Shown here: positions 7,442 to 16,686 of the stretch, piece after piece
Layout: every line of letters begins with the position of its first letter
Numbering within the stretch: position 1 is the first letter of the stretch
Made by a program: the position numbers and the translations under genes
Notes under the pieces: generated by a model
What the model was told of the DNA's origin: nothing
The model's database searches: none
The model's input: only the letters and a program-made list of their open reading frames with translations
From: Trueperaceae bacterium
Lineage (GTDB): Bacteria > Deinococcota > Deinococci > Deinococcales > Trueperaceae
Length of the DNA: 39,611 nucleotides
NCBI GenBank assembly: GCA_011390675.1
Contig: JAABRX010000025.1
Span: forward strand, 1 to 39,611
Direction: 5' to 3'

Positions 7442-9360
7442 GCGGGGGCCTTCGCCTTCAGCGTCCGGTCGCGCAGCAGCAAGAGCGCGACCTCACCCTC
7501 GCCGGTGGCCGCCACGAGCACGCCGCCCGGCACCGACTCGACGGCGACCGTGCTGAACGCACCCACCACCTGACCGGGGAGCATCACGACCAACTGCTCG
7601 GACGAGCCGCGACCGCGACCGCGGTAGCGCCGCACGGTGAGCCGGAGCGGGCCGACGTCCGCCGTGACGGGTTCCTCGCCGACCGCGCACGCCACGCCGT
7701 CCGCGAGCTCCTCGCGCTCGAGCAGCGCCGCCAGGTCGCCTGGTTCCACGCTCATCGCCGTCTGCATGCGCTGCACGAGCCCCAGGACGACGTTGTCCTC
7801 CAGCTCGTTCCCGATCGCCTTCGCCGCGCCCCGCACCAGCCCCTCGAGCGCCTGGCGCCGGTTGGGCGCGCCGGCCGTCACCGCGGTGGCCGCCTGCAAG
7901 GCACGGGCGACGACGTCGGTGGGGGCGCCACCCGCCACGTTGGCGATCGCGCCGAGGACGGTGAGCAACGCGGCGTGGCGCTCGTGGGTCGAGACGTGGG
8001 CGACGACGAGGGCCTCTGCGAGCCGGGCGGCCACCGACCGACCGCCGTCGCGCCAGCGGACGTGCACGTACTCGCCCTCGCGTTCGACCCGTACCTCGCC
8101 GCGGTCGACGGGGACCACCATCGACGACTCCAGCGGGTGCGCCTCGTCGTCCACGAAGAGCGTGCGGCTGTCGCCCGAGCCCATGACGGCGATCACGTGC
8201 CCTCCGAGCGTGAACCGCACCGGGCCGACCATCCGCAGCGTCAACGCCTCCGCACCGCGCGGCACGCGCTCCCATCGGAGCGCAGGCGAGACCGCGAACA
8301 GCACCCCGCCGGCGAGCCTGCGCGGCGCGGCGCCGCCGCCGACGCGCGCTGGAAGATGCGACTCGAGGCGCTCGAACAGCAACCGGATCGCCTCGACGTT
8401 CCGCTCGGCGTCGCGCTGGAACGATTGCCGCTGCTGGCGCTCGAACGAGAGCGCCTCGTTCAGCCGGGCTTCGAGGTCGTTGCGCAGGACCGATCGCTGA
8501 GCCTCCGGCAAGCGCTCCTTGGCGAGCTCTTGGATCGCCGTGCGCAACTCGCTGGTCGTCGGCCCCTTGCGCTCGAGCGAGGAGAGCTTGCCTGCGTGGG
8601 GGTCTTGCGCCACCCGCAACGCGACCTGCCGGACGAAGTCGAGCGCTTGGGCTTCGGGTACGTCCAGCTGAGGGAAGCGCCCATCGGGTCGACCGAGCGT
8701 CAGGATCAGGTCCACCAAGTCGCGTCCGACCTCGGCCAGGCTGTCGAGGTCGGACAGGGAGATGAGCGGGTCGCGACGCTCGGGGATCGGCTCGACGACC
8801 TTGAACGCACGCACCGACGCCGCATGCGTGGCCTCGACGGTCGCGGCGTGGCGCTGCAGGTTGCGGACCGTGGCGTACACCAGTCGCGGGGTGATGCGAT
8901 CGCGCTCCGCCCGCCAGGCAGCGGCCAGCCGACCGACGAGGTCGTCCAACTCTTCGCGTCCCACGCGTTCCGCGAGGTGCTGCAGCGCCCGCTGCTCCTC
9001 GCGAGCTTCGCGCGAGAGCTCGACGGGGGCCGGAGCGTCGGTCTCGAGCAGGGCTTCGCCGCCGTTGCCGTCGTCGGCGGCGGGCGTGAGCGTCCCGCCA
9101 CCGTCGGGCATGAGCGTCAGCGAATCGAGATCGGCGCGGCGGCCGCCGCCGCGGGTCGGCAGTTCGGCCAGCGCCCGCAGCCGCCGAGCCGCCTCGTCGA
9201 AGCGCCCGCGCTCGTCCGCATCGAGCCGAGCGACCCCGCGGTCGACGACGCGGTGAAGCTCCCAGAGCGCCACCACACCACCCCGGTACTCGCGACGGTT
9301 CGCCAGTGCGTCGATCTTGTACTCGAGCAACTCCAAGGCGACGCGTTCGAGGTTCAGCAT
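7438..9360 (-). CDS. Large uncharacterised protein (640 aa)
   Basis: ATG at 9360 (MLNLERVALELLEYKIDALANRREYRGGVVALWELHRVV...), open to TGA at 7438; GTGA overlap with downstream phhB. Confidence 0.8.
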   Translation of the reverse strand: MLNLERVALELLEYKIDALANRREYRGGVVALWELHRVVDRGVARLDADERGRFDEAARRLRALAELPTRGGGRRADLDSLTLMPDGGGTLTPAADDGNGGEALLETDAPAPVELSREAREEQRALQHLAERVGREELDDLVGRLAAAWRAERDRITPRLVYATVRNLQRHAATVEATHAASVRAFKVVEPIPERRDPLISLSDLDSLAEVGRDLVDLILTLGRPDGRFPQLDVPEAQALDFVRQVALRVAQDPHAGKLSSLERKGPTTSELRTAIQELAKERLPEAQRSVLRNDLEARLNEALSFERQQRQSFQRDAERNVEAIRLLFERLESHLPARVGGGAAPRRLAGGVLFAVSPALRWERVPRGAEALTLRMVGPVRFTLGGHVIAVMGSGDSRTLFVDDEAHPLESSMVVPVDRGEVRVEREGEYVHVRWRDGGRSVAARLAEALVVAHVSTHERHAALLTVLGAIANVAGGAPTDVVARALQAATAVTAGAPNRRQALEGLVRGAAKAIGNELEDNVVLGLVQRMQTAMSVEPGDLAALLEREELADGVACAVGEEPVTADVGPLRLTVRRYRGRGRGSSEQLVVMLPGQVVGAFSTVAVESVPGGVLVAATGEGEVALLLLRDRTLKAKAPA

Positions 9361-9462
9361 GGTGGGCCAGTTTAGCGAACGTCCCGCCGCGCGGTCGGTG
9401 AAGTGCGCCGCAACGCACCTGGCCGACCTCGTCCAGCACGATGCGAATGCAACGGACGACCC

Positions 9463-9490
9463 TTGACGCCCGAGCACGCGTTCGTAATGA
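9463..9490 (+). promoter_or_regulatory. Candidate sigma70-type promoter for ferredoxin
   Basis: TTGACG (9463-9468), 16-nt spacer, TAATGA (9485-9490). Confidence 0.45.
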
Positions 9491-9574
9491 TGCCGTGTGC
9501 GCGTCCCCGTCGGCGCCGCTCCGAGCGAAGGCCCCGGGGAATCGAGCATCGCACCGCGTTTAGGAGGGAGCTTC

Positions 9575-9811
9575 GTGCCCCACATCATTGCCGAACCCTG
9601 CATCGGGGTCAAAGACCAGGCTTGCGTCGACGTCTGCCCCGTCGAGTGCATCTACGAAGCCGACGACCAGTTCTACATCCACCCCGAGGAGTGCATCGAC
9701 TGCGGCGCCTGCGTTCCGGCGTGCCCCGTCGAGGCGATCTTCACGGAGGAGGACACCCCCGAGAAGTGGACGTCGTTCATCCAGAAGAACTACGACCTGT
9801 CCGGCGTCTGA
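9575..9811 (+). CDS. fdxA: Ferredoxin, 7Fe (3Fe-4S/4Fe-4S) type
   Basis: GTG after AGGAGGG; MPHIIAEPCIGVKDQACVDVCPVECIYEADDQFYIHPEECIDCGACVPACPVEAIF. Confidence 0.93.
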   Translation: MPHIIAEPCIGVKDQACVDVCPVECIYEADDQFYIHPEECIDCGACVPACPVEAIFTEEDTPEKWTSFIQKNYDLSGV

Positions 9812-10917
9812 GCGTTCGTCTCGACGCCCGCAAGGCGCACCAGGACCGACTCGAGCACCTCCACCGCGCGATCGAACTCGCGCAGCGGTAGGTGCTCGTT
9901 CGGCGTGTGGTCGAGCGCCGCGTCGCCCGGGCCGTACGCCAGCGCATCGACGTTCCATGCGGGCGCCACGACGTTCCAGTCGCTGGTGCCGGTCTTGACC
10001 TTGATCCCCGGCCGGAGGCCGGCGGCGCGGATCGCGACGCGGAACGCGCGCGCCAGGACCCCGTCGCGATCGCCGCGGACCGGGACCTCGCCCGCGTCGG
10101 CCCGGACCGCCACTCCACCCAGTTCCAGGTCCGCGAGCTCCGAGCGCAAGCGGTCGGGCGGCCACGCGAGCGGCAACCGGAAGCCGAGCTCGGCCGTCGC
10201 GCGCTCCACGAGGCCGTCGCCGTCGCTGGCGAGGCCGAGCAGCGCCACCTGCAGGCGCCCGAACGGACCGCCCTCCGGTGCCGCGGCGTTGACCGCATCG
10301 GTCCACGCGCGGACGCGCGTCCACGCCTCGACGAGGACCTCGGCGGCGGTAGCCTCCTCGCGCGCGGTGTGCACGAGCGCGCGCCGCGCCTCGAGGCGCA
10401 CCCGCAAGCGCCCCTTGTAGCCGAGCGTCACCGCGTCGGCCCCGCTCGGCTCCCCCACCACGAGCAGATCGGGGGGCGGCAGCGTCGCGAGCAGGTGGCG
10501 CGCGCCGCGGCTGCTCGCCACCTCCTCCTCCACCGCCCCAGCCCAGCGCAGGGTCCACGCCGCCCGCACGGGCGCCGGAGCGCGCGCGAGCGCCACCGCC
10601 GCGGCCACCGCGCTCGCCTTGGCGTCGACGCTGCCCCGCCCGTAGAGCACGTCGTCCTCGATGCGGACCGGCACGACGCCGGGCACCGTGTCGAGGTGCC
10701 CCAGGAACAGCAGCGCTCTCGTGCCCGTCCCCGCCTCGGCCCGCGCGTTGCCGGCCTCGTCGACCCACGCCCGGTCCACGTACGGCGCGAGCGCGCGCAC
10801 GAGCAGGCGGGCCACCGCGGCCTCGTCGCCGCTCACGCTCGGGGTGCGCACGGCCGCCTCGAGGAGCGCCCGCGCCCCGTCGCGGGTGGCGAGATCGAAG
10901 CGGTGCGGGACCGTCAC
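9790..10917 (-). CDS. lysK: [LysW]-lysine hydrolase (M20-type peptidase)
   Basis: TVPHRFDLATRDGARALLEAAVRTPSVSGDEAAVARLL...FLGHLDTVPG...YGRGSVDAKASAVAA...KVKTGTSDWNV; GTGA overlap with lysJ. Confidence 0.88.
   Translation of the reverse strand: MTVPHRFDLATRDGARALLEAAVRTPSVSGDEAAVARLLVRALAPYVDRAWVDEAGNARAEAGTGTRALLFLGHLDTVPGVVPVRIEDDVLYGRGSVDAKASAVAAAVALARAPAPVRAAWTLRWAGAVEEEVASSRGARHLLATLPPPDLLVVGEPSGADAVTLGYKGRLRVRLEARRALVHTAREEATAAEVLVEAWTRVRAWTDAVNAAAPEGGPFGRLQVALLGLASDGDGLVERATAELGFRLPLAWPPDRLRSELADLELGGVAVRADAGEVPVRGDRDGVLARAFRVAIRAAGLRPGIKVKTGTSDWNVVAPAWNVDALAYGPGDAALDHTPNEHLPLREFDRAVEVLESVLVRLAGVETNAQTPDRS
9803..9828. terminator. Stem-loop at the convergent 3' ends of fdxA and lysK
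   Basis: GGCGTC-t-GAG-cgttcgt-CTC-GACGCC; stem interrupted by one bulged t, spans both 3' ends. Confidence 0.4.
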
Positions 10918-12116
10918 CCGCGCAGGACGCGACCGAAGATCGCCACCGCCTCGTCGACCTGCGCCTCGGTGATGACGAGCGGGGGCACGAAGCGGATCAC
11001 GGTCGCGCCCGCGTTGATGGTCAGCAAGCCCTGGTCGCGCAAGGCCGCGATGATCGGCGCCGCCTTCTCCTTGAGCTCGATGCCCAACATCAGCCCGAGC
11101 CCACGGACCTCGCGCACGCGCTCGCTCCCGAGCGCCTCGATGCCGGCGCGGAAGCGCGCGCCCATCGCGGTGGCGTGGGCGATCAGGCCGCGCGCGTCGA
11201 GTTCCTGGAGCACGGCGAGACCGGCCGCGGCGGCCAGCGGGTTGCCACCGAACGTGGTGCCGTGGCCGCCGGCGGGCATGGCGCGAGCGACCGCGTCGGT
11301 CATCACGAGGGCCCCGATGGGCACGCCCCCCGCCAGCCCCTTGGCGAGCACCACCAGGTCGGGGACGACCCCGGCGTGCTCGCTGGCCAGGAAGCGACCG
11401 GTGCGACCGACGCCGCACTGGATCTCGTCGAACCCGAGCAGCGCCCCGTGCGCGTCCGCGAGCTCGCGCGCGCGCCGCAGGTACGCCGCGCTGGCGGGGT
11501 GCACGCCCCCCTCGCCCTGGACCGGCTCGAGCCAGATCATCGCGGTCTCGTCGGTGACCGCGGCCTCGAGCTCGGCCACGTCGTCGTAGCGCACCCAGTC
11601 GACCGGGATCGGCAACGGCTCGAAGGGCTCGCGGTACTTGGCTTCCCAGGTCATCGCCAGGGCGCCGAGCGTCCGCCCGGCGAAGCCGCGCTTGGCCGCC
11701 ACGATCCGGCGCCGGCCGGTCTTCGCGATGGCCCACTTGAGGGCGGCCTCGTTCGCCTCGGCCCCGGAGTTCGCCAGGAAGACGCGCTCGAGCGGGGCCG
11801 GGAGGTGGCGGAAGAGCGCCTCGACGAACTCGGTGCGGACGTCGTTCGCCAGGTTCTGCGGGCACACGATCAGGCGCCGCGCCTGCGTCGCGATCGCGTC
11901 GGCGAGCCGCTCGTTGGCGTGCCCGACGCTCGCGACCGCGATGCCCGCCATGGCGTCGAGGTAGCGCTTGCCGTCGGCGTCCCACAGCCAGGCTCCCTCG
12001 CCGCGGACGAAGGCGACGTCGGGCGACCACAACCCGGATGCGTGCCGGGCGTCGCGGGCGAGCAGGGCCTGGGTCGGGTTGGGGTCGGTCGGGGTCGGGT
12101 CGGTGGGGGTCGTCAC
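10914..12116 (-). CDS. lysJ: [LysW]-aminoadipate semialdehyde/ornithine-type aminotransferase
   Basis: VFLANSGAEANEAALKWAIAKTGRRRIVAAKRGFAGRTLGALAMT...LGFDEIQCGVGRTGRFLASEHAGVVPDLVVLAKGLAGGVPIGA. Confidence 0.88.
   Translation of the reverse strand: MTTPTDPTPTDPNPTQALLARDARHASGLWSPDVAFVRGEGAWLWDADGKRYLDAMAGIAVASVGHANERLADAIATQARRLIVCPQNLANDVRTEFVEALFRHLPAPLERVFLANSGAEANEAALKWAIAKTGRRRIVAAKRGFAGRTLGALAMTWEAKYREPFEPLPIPVDWVRYDDVAELEAAVTDETAMIWLEPVQGEGGVHPASAAYLRRARELADAHGALLGFDEIQCGVGRTGRFLASEHAGVVPDLVVLAKGLAGGVPIGALVMTDAVARAMPAGGHGTTFGGNPLAAAAGLAVLQELDARGLIAHATAMGARFRAGIEALGSERVREVRGLGLMLGIELKEKAAPIIAALRDQGLLTINAGATVIRFVPPLVITEAQVDEAVAIFGRVLRG
12071..12109 (+). repeat. G-rich low-complexity tract with G-quadruplex pattern inside lysJ 5' end
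   Basis: GGGTCGGGTTGGGGTCGGTCGGGGTCGGGTCGGTGGGGG. Confidence 0.7.
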
Positions 12117-12174
12117 GGCAAGCTCCTCGGGTGCGGTCGCGCGGGGCGCGATGGTGGGTCGGTTCCAGGTGCGT

Positions 12175-12978
12175 TCAGTCCACCACGGTACCGCGGCCGG
12201 CGAGCGCCGCGCGCACGGGGGACGCGAGCCGGGCGTCGCCCAGCACCACGCGGCGCACCCCGCCCGCGACGGCTTCGGCGGCCCCGAGCACCTTCTTCTT
12301 CATGCGCCCCTGCGCCACCTCGAGGAAGCCCTCGACATCGGCGGCGGGCACGTGGGGGATCAGCGAATCGGGGTCGGGGAAGTGGCGGAGTAGGCCTGGG
12401 ACGTTCGAGAGCAGCAACAGCGCCTCGGCCCCGAGCGCGACCGCGACCGCCGCCGCCGCCCGGTCGCCGTCGACGTTGATCGCCACCCCCTCGGTGGAGG
12501 CGCCCGGCGGGGTGAGGACCGGCAGGTACCCGCCGTCCAGCAACAGCCGCAGCAGATGGGTGTTGACGCGATCGACGGTACCCGTGTGGTCGCCGTGCAG
12601 CACGATCGTGCGGCCGTCCTCGACGCTGCGCACGCTCTTCTTGTGGCGCCCCTCGAACAGCCGCCCGTCGAGCCCCGAGAGCCCCACCGCCGGAGCACCG
12701 AGCCGCTGCAGGCGCTCGACGATCCCCTTGTTGACCTTGCCGGCGTAGACCATCTCGAACACCTCGAGGGTGGCGCGGTCCGTGTACCGGCTCACGTGGC
12801 CGCTCGGGCTCGTGACGAAGCGCGGCGGGTGGCCGAGCGCCTCGGCGACGCGGTTCGTCTCGGCGCTGCCGCCGTGGACCAAGACGACCGGCACCCCCTC
12901 GGCCCAGAGCGCCGCGACGTCGGTCGCGACGGCGTCGAGGTCGACGCCCTCCGCCCCGCCGACCTTGACGACGATCAC
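12175..12978 (-). CDS. lysZ: [LysW]-aminoadipate/glutamate kinase
   Basis: MIVVKVGGAEGVDLDAVATDVAALWAEGVPVVLVHGGSAETNRVAEALG...VDGDRAAAAVAVALGAEALLLLSNVPGLL; GTG start at 12978. Confidence 0.9.
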   Translation of the reverse strand: MIVVKVGGAEGVDLDAVATDVAALWAEGVPVVLVHGGSAETNRVAEALGHPPRFVTSPSGHVSRYTDRATLEVFEMVYAGKVNKGIVERLQRLGAPAVGLSGLDGRLFEGRHKKSVRSVEDGRTIVLHGDHTGTVDRVNTHLLRLLLDGGYLPVLTPPGASTEGVAINVDGDRAAAAVAVALGAEALLLLSNVPGLLRHFPDPDSLIPHVPAADVEGFLEVAQGRMKKKVLGAAEAVAGGVRRVVLGDARLASPVRAALAGRGTVVD

Positions 12979-14207
12979 GCGCGCGCTCCCTCGGGTGCGC
13001 CGGTCCACACCGACGCGCCGCGGACCGCCGCCGACCAGATGGACCGGATCGGCCGGTCGAGCCCGGTCGGGAGCGCCACCGACGTCGCGCCAAGGTACGC
13101 GAGGAAGCGCGCGAACCCTGCCTCCAGGGCGGCCGCGACGGCGGGGCTGCGGCCATCGACGCCCGCTTCCCACCACCAGCCGTGCACGTTCAGGCGCTCC
13201 CCCACGAGCCGCGCGTCGAAGCGCGCCACGAAGCGATCGCCCACCACGACCGGGACCACGTAGTACCCCCACCGCCGCTCGGATGCGGGCTTGTAGACCT
13301 CCCAGACGTACTCGAAGCCGAAGAGCTTGGCCACGCCCCGGCGATCCCAGAGCAGCGCATCGAGCGGCGCGAGCACGCGAGCGACGTCGTGGTCCACCGC
13401 GGGCGCCCCCTCGAGGAGGCCCGGCAGCGCGGCGTACGGCTCGCCGTCCACGTCCCACGCCTCGAGCTCGCCGGCGTCGGTCGCTCGCGCCAACGCCGCG
13501 CGGCGCCCGGCCGCACCGCCGGGCAGCGTCCACGTGCTCGCGTCGGCCGCCACGCGCAGCGCGCCCGCCGCCTGCACCCGCCGGCGCACGAGCCGATCGA
13601 ACGCATCGACGTCGGATAGCGCCGGCGCGCGGAGCGCCCGCTCGGGCAGGCCGCGCTCCGCGAGGTCGTAGACGTGCCGGCCCCCCTCGCGGCCGACGGT
13701 CACCACCCGCCCCGTGTCCCACAGGGCGCGCAGCACGTGCTTGACCAGCTTCGGCCCGTACCAGCTGCCGCGCAGGTCGTCGCGCGCCGCGTCGTCGAAC
13801 CCGAGCGTCGTGCTCGGACCGGCCCGTTCGAGGCGCTCGAGCGTGGCGCGCACGGCGTCGGCGTGCTCGTCGAGGAACGCTCGCCAGCGCTCCTCGAAGC
13901 GCTCGAAGAACAGGCGCCGCGCCGGCCAGTCCTCGGCGAGCGTCAGGCACGCCTGCTTGTCCCACCCGTCGAGCCAGCGTCGGTCGACGTAGGCCGGGAC
14001 GTGCCAACCGTCGACGCGGTACCCGTCGACGCGCGCTTGCAGGACCAGGTCGTGGCTCCGACCCATCGGCGCGAGCGGGTCGACCTGAACGGTCCCGAGG
14101 CGCTCGACGACCTCAGCGAGCGGCGCGCGCTGCAGGTGGTGGCCCAAGATCGCTCGTGCCGCGTCCGCGCGCGCGACGACCCGCGGCGCGGCGACCGCCC
14201 TCGTCAC
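12975..14207 (-). CDS. Winged-helix DNA-binding protein, YcaQ/AlkX-like (HTH_42) DNA glycosylase family
   Basis: VERLGTVQVDPLAPMGRSHDLVLQARVDGYRVDGW...; QVD matches the Q-Phi-D motif of YcaQ-type proteins; LFGFEYVWEVYKPASERRWGYYVVPVVVGDRFVARFDARL matches the family C-terminal region. Confidence 0.8.
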   Translation of the reverse strand: MTRAVAAPRVVARADAARAILGHHLQRAPLAEVVERLGTVQVDPLAPMGRSHDLVLQARVDGYRVDGWHVPAYVDRRWLDGWDKQACLTLAEDWPARRLFFERFEERWRAFLDEHADAVRATLERLERAGPSTTLGFDDAARDDLRGSWYGPKLVKHVLRALWDTGRVVTVGREGGRHVYDLAERGLPERALRAPALSDVDAFDRLVRRRVQAAGALRVAADASTWTLPGGAAGRRAALARATDAGELEAWDVDGEPYAALPGLLEGAPAVDHDVARVLAPLDALLWDRRGVAKLFGFEYVWEVYKPASERRWGYYVVPVVVGDRFVARFDARLVGERLNVHGWWWEAGVDGRSPAVAAALEAGFARFLAYLGATSVALPTGLDRPIRSIWSAAVRGASVWTGAPEGARA

Positions 14208-15253
14208 GGGTGCAGACCGGGGAACCCGAGGCCCGCCCGCTCGTCCCAGCCCATCGCCACGTTGAGCCCTTGGAGGGCGTGCCCGGCGGTCCCTTTGACC
14301 AGGTTGTCGATCGCCGCCATCATCACCAAACGCCCGCTGTCGCGGTCGAGCGCGAAGCCCACGTCGCACCAGTTGGTCCCGTCGAGCCCCTTGGGGTCGG
14401 GCACCCGGTGGATCCCCTTGCGGGCCGAGACGATCCGCACGAACGGCTCGTCGGCGTACGCGTCGGCCAACGCGGCCTGCACGTCGCGCTCGCTGCTGCC
14501 GTCGTGGAGCCATGTGTGCGCGGTCACCTGGATCCCGCGGATGCGCTCCACCGCCGTGGCGGTGAGGTGCGGAGCGACCCCCGGGAACGCTTGGCGCACC
14601 TCGGCCTCGTGCCGGTGGCCGACCGGAGCGTAGGTGCGCACCACGCCCGCGCGCTCGGGGTGGTGGCTCGCCGGCCCCGGTTCGTGGCCGGCCGCGGACG
14701 AACCGACCTTCGCCTCGACGATCACGTCCTGGCGCGCCATCAGCCCGCCGCGCACGAGCGGCAACAGGGCGAGGATGGTCGCGGTGGCGACGCACCCGCA
14801 CCCCGCCAGCCGAGTGGCACCCGGGAGCTCGGGGTGGGTGCGGGTGCGGTCGAGCTCGGGGTTGGCGTAGACGAACTCGCGGAGGCGGTCGGGGTTCGGG
14901 TGCGGCCCGCCGTAGGTGCGCTCGAACGCCGCCGGATCGCGCAACCGGAAGTCGGCGGAGAGGTCGATCAGCACCGTCGCGCGCGCGAGGAGCGCGTCGA
15001 CCTGGCCGGCCAGCAGGCCGTGCGGCAAGGCCGCGACGACGACGTCGGCGTCCTCGAGCTCGGCGAGGGGCCGGAAGCGGAGGCGGGTGGAGCCGCGCAG
15101 GTTCGGGTGGACGAGGCCGACCGGGAGCCCCGCGTGGCGCTCGCTGGTCACCTGGGTGACCTCGAGGTGGGGGTGCCCGAGCGCCAGGCGCAGGAACTCG
15201 CCGCCGGCGTAGCCGCTGGCGCCGACGATCGCGACGGTGCGTCGTTCGCTCAT
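14204..15253 (-). CDS. lysY: [LysW]-aminoadipyl/glutamyl phosphate reductase (ArgC-like)
   Basis: [54 protein letters not shown]...[21 protein letters not shown]. Confidence 0.9.
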   Translation of the reverse strand: MSERRTVAIVGASGYAGGEFLRLALGHPHLEVTQVTSERHAGLPVGLVHPNLRGSTRLRFRPLAELEDADVVVAALPHGLLAGQVDALLARATVLIDLSADFRLRDPAAFERTYGGPHPNPDRLREFVYANPELDRTRTHPELPGATRLAGCGCVATATILALLPLVRGGLMARQDVIVEAKVGSSAAGHEPGPASHHPERAGVVRTYAPVGHRHEAEVRQAFPGVAPHLTATAVERIRGIQVTAHTWLHDGSSERDVQAALADAYADEPFVRIVSARKGIHRVPDPKGLDGTNWCDVGFALDRDSGRLVMMAAIDNLVKGTAGHALQGLNVAMGWDERAGLGFPGLHP

Positions 15254-16179
15254 GCGGGCGAGGCTACCGCGGGGGTCGCGGCCGCGGGCGTGGCGGCGGC
15301 TGCGGTCGCGGCGGCGACGGCCGCCACGTGGTCGACCACCAGCCCGGGAAGGTCGACCCCCGTGGTGGCGACCGAGTTCCGGAACTCCATGGTGTGGTTG
15401 ACCTCGATGACGACCAGCCCGTCGTCGGTCTCGGCCAGGTCGACCGCCAGGACCCCGCCGCCGACCGCGCGCGCCGCGCGCACGGCGATGGCTTCGAGCT
15501 CGGCGGTCACCGGGCAGTTCGACGCTTGCGCGCCGCGCGCGGTGTTCGTGATCCAGTGCTCGCTGGTCCGGTAGATGGCCGCGACCACCCGGTCGCCGAT
15601 CACGAACGCGCGCAGGTCGCGCCCTGGCTTCTCCAGGTACTGCTGAAGGTAGACGACCTGGTGGCTCGGTCCCCCGAGTACTTCCTTGTGCTCGAGCACC
15701 GCGGCCACCGCGTCGGCGTCGTTGAGCCGGCTGACCATGCGCCCCCAGGAACCGACGACCGGCTTGAGCACGACCGGGTACCCGAGGTCCTCGCAGGCGG
15801 CGAGCGCGTGCTCGGCGTCGAACGCGACCACGGTGCGCGGCACCGGGACCCCGGCGGCCGCGAGGAGCGCGCTCGTGGCGAGCTTGTCGCCGCACGCCTC
15901 GATCACGCCCGGCGCGTTGACGACCGCGGCTCCCGTCGCAGCGAAGAGCCGCGCGAGCGCGAGTCCCCGCGTCTGCGACACGCAGCGCTCGAGGACCGCG
16001 GCGTAGCGCCGCTCGCTCGGCGCACTGAGGTCGAACGCGACGTGCGGGGCGTAGACCGACTCGAACGCGACGCCGCGTCGTTCGAAGGCTTCGAACAGGA
16101 GCCGCTCCTCGGGGCGCAGGCGGTCGTAGACGACGGCGATGCGCGCGCTCACCGCCGGCGCGCCGAGGACGTCGCTCAC
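15250..16179 (-). CDS. lysX: alpha-aminoadipate-LysW ligase (ATP-grasp)
   Basis: [83 protein letters not shown] start overlapping lysW stop. Confidence 0.9.
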   Translation of the reverse strand: MSDVLGAPAVSARIAVVYDRLRPEERLLFEAFERRGVAFESVYAPHVAFDLSAPSERRYAAVLERCVSQTRGLALARLFAATGAAVVNAPGVIEACGDKLATSALLAAAGVPVPRTVVAFDAEHALAACEDLGYPVVLKPVVGSWGRMVSRLNDADAVAAVLEHKEVLGGPSHQVVYLQQYLEKPGRDLRAFVIGDRVVAAIYRTSEHWITNTARGAQASNCPVTAELEAIAVRAARAVGGGVLAVDLAETDDGLVVIEVNHTMEFRNSVATTGVDLPGLVVDHVAAVAAATAAAATPAAATPAVASPA

Positions 16180-16346
16180 TCGCCCCAGTCCTCGGCCTCT
16201 TCGGGTGCGGGTTCGAAGCGCAGCGGCGCGAGGCCGGTGACTTCGAGCTCGACGCCGTCGTCCGTGACGACGAGCTCTCCGAGCGCGAGGACGGCGGGAT
16301 CGACGTCGAGGGCTCCGTACGGGGTGGCGATCAGGGTAGCGGGCAT
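16176..16346 (-). CDS. lysW: LysW-type amino-group carrier protein, cysteine-free variant
   Basis: [56 protein letters not shown]; ends in EDWGE, AAGGAGG upstream, GTGA overlap with lysX. Not listed as its own ORF; contained in 16176..16817. Confidence 0.88.
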   Translation of the reverse strand: MPATLIATPYGALDVDPAVLALGELVVTDDGVELEVTGLAPLRFEPAPEEAEDWGE

Positions 16347-16417
16347 GGGGGCCTCCTTGGGTTTCGCTTCGTAAGTCCGGCGCCGAGTCGCAGTCCGTCG
16401 TTCGGCGCAACCCGAGC

Positions 16418-16447
16418 ATGCTAGTCGCTGGGTACGGGCGCCGTCAA
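16418..16447 (-). promoter_or_regulatory. Candidate promoter of the lysW operon
   Basis: Minus strand TTGACG (16447-16442), 18-nt spacer, TAGCAT (16423-16418), 72 nt upstream of lysW ATG. Confidence 0.5.
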
Positions 16448-16673
16448 GGCTTGCACGAACAGGCCATATCATCGCTCTGCACGTTCTTCTTGGTGGTCGG
16501 CCCAACGGCTTACGACTCGTCGTCCGAACCGCGATGCGACGGCGCGGCGGACGGCGATCCCGGCAGCGCACTTTCGTTTCGTAATCGCGGACCGTCCCAC
16601 CGCGCCGGATCGGACGTCGCCGGCGCGCGGCGCGACCGGCGCCGGCACCGGGTCTAGGTAGGCTCTGTCCAGG

Positions 16674-16679
16674 TAGGCT
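16674..16679 (+). promoter_or_regulatory. Candidate -10 box for leaderless mutY transcript
   Basis: TAGGCT followed by 7 nt and then the GTG start of mutY. Confidence 0.4.
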
Positions 16680-16686
16680 TCCCGCC

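Noticed and set aside
16347-16424. In-frame CSGC motif upstream of lysW as a possible missing zinc knuckle
   Set aside because: It lies over the predicted -10 box, upstream of a good Shine-Dalgarno and ATG, and would supply only one CxxC at the wrong spacing.
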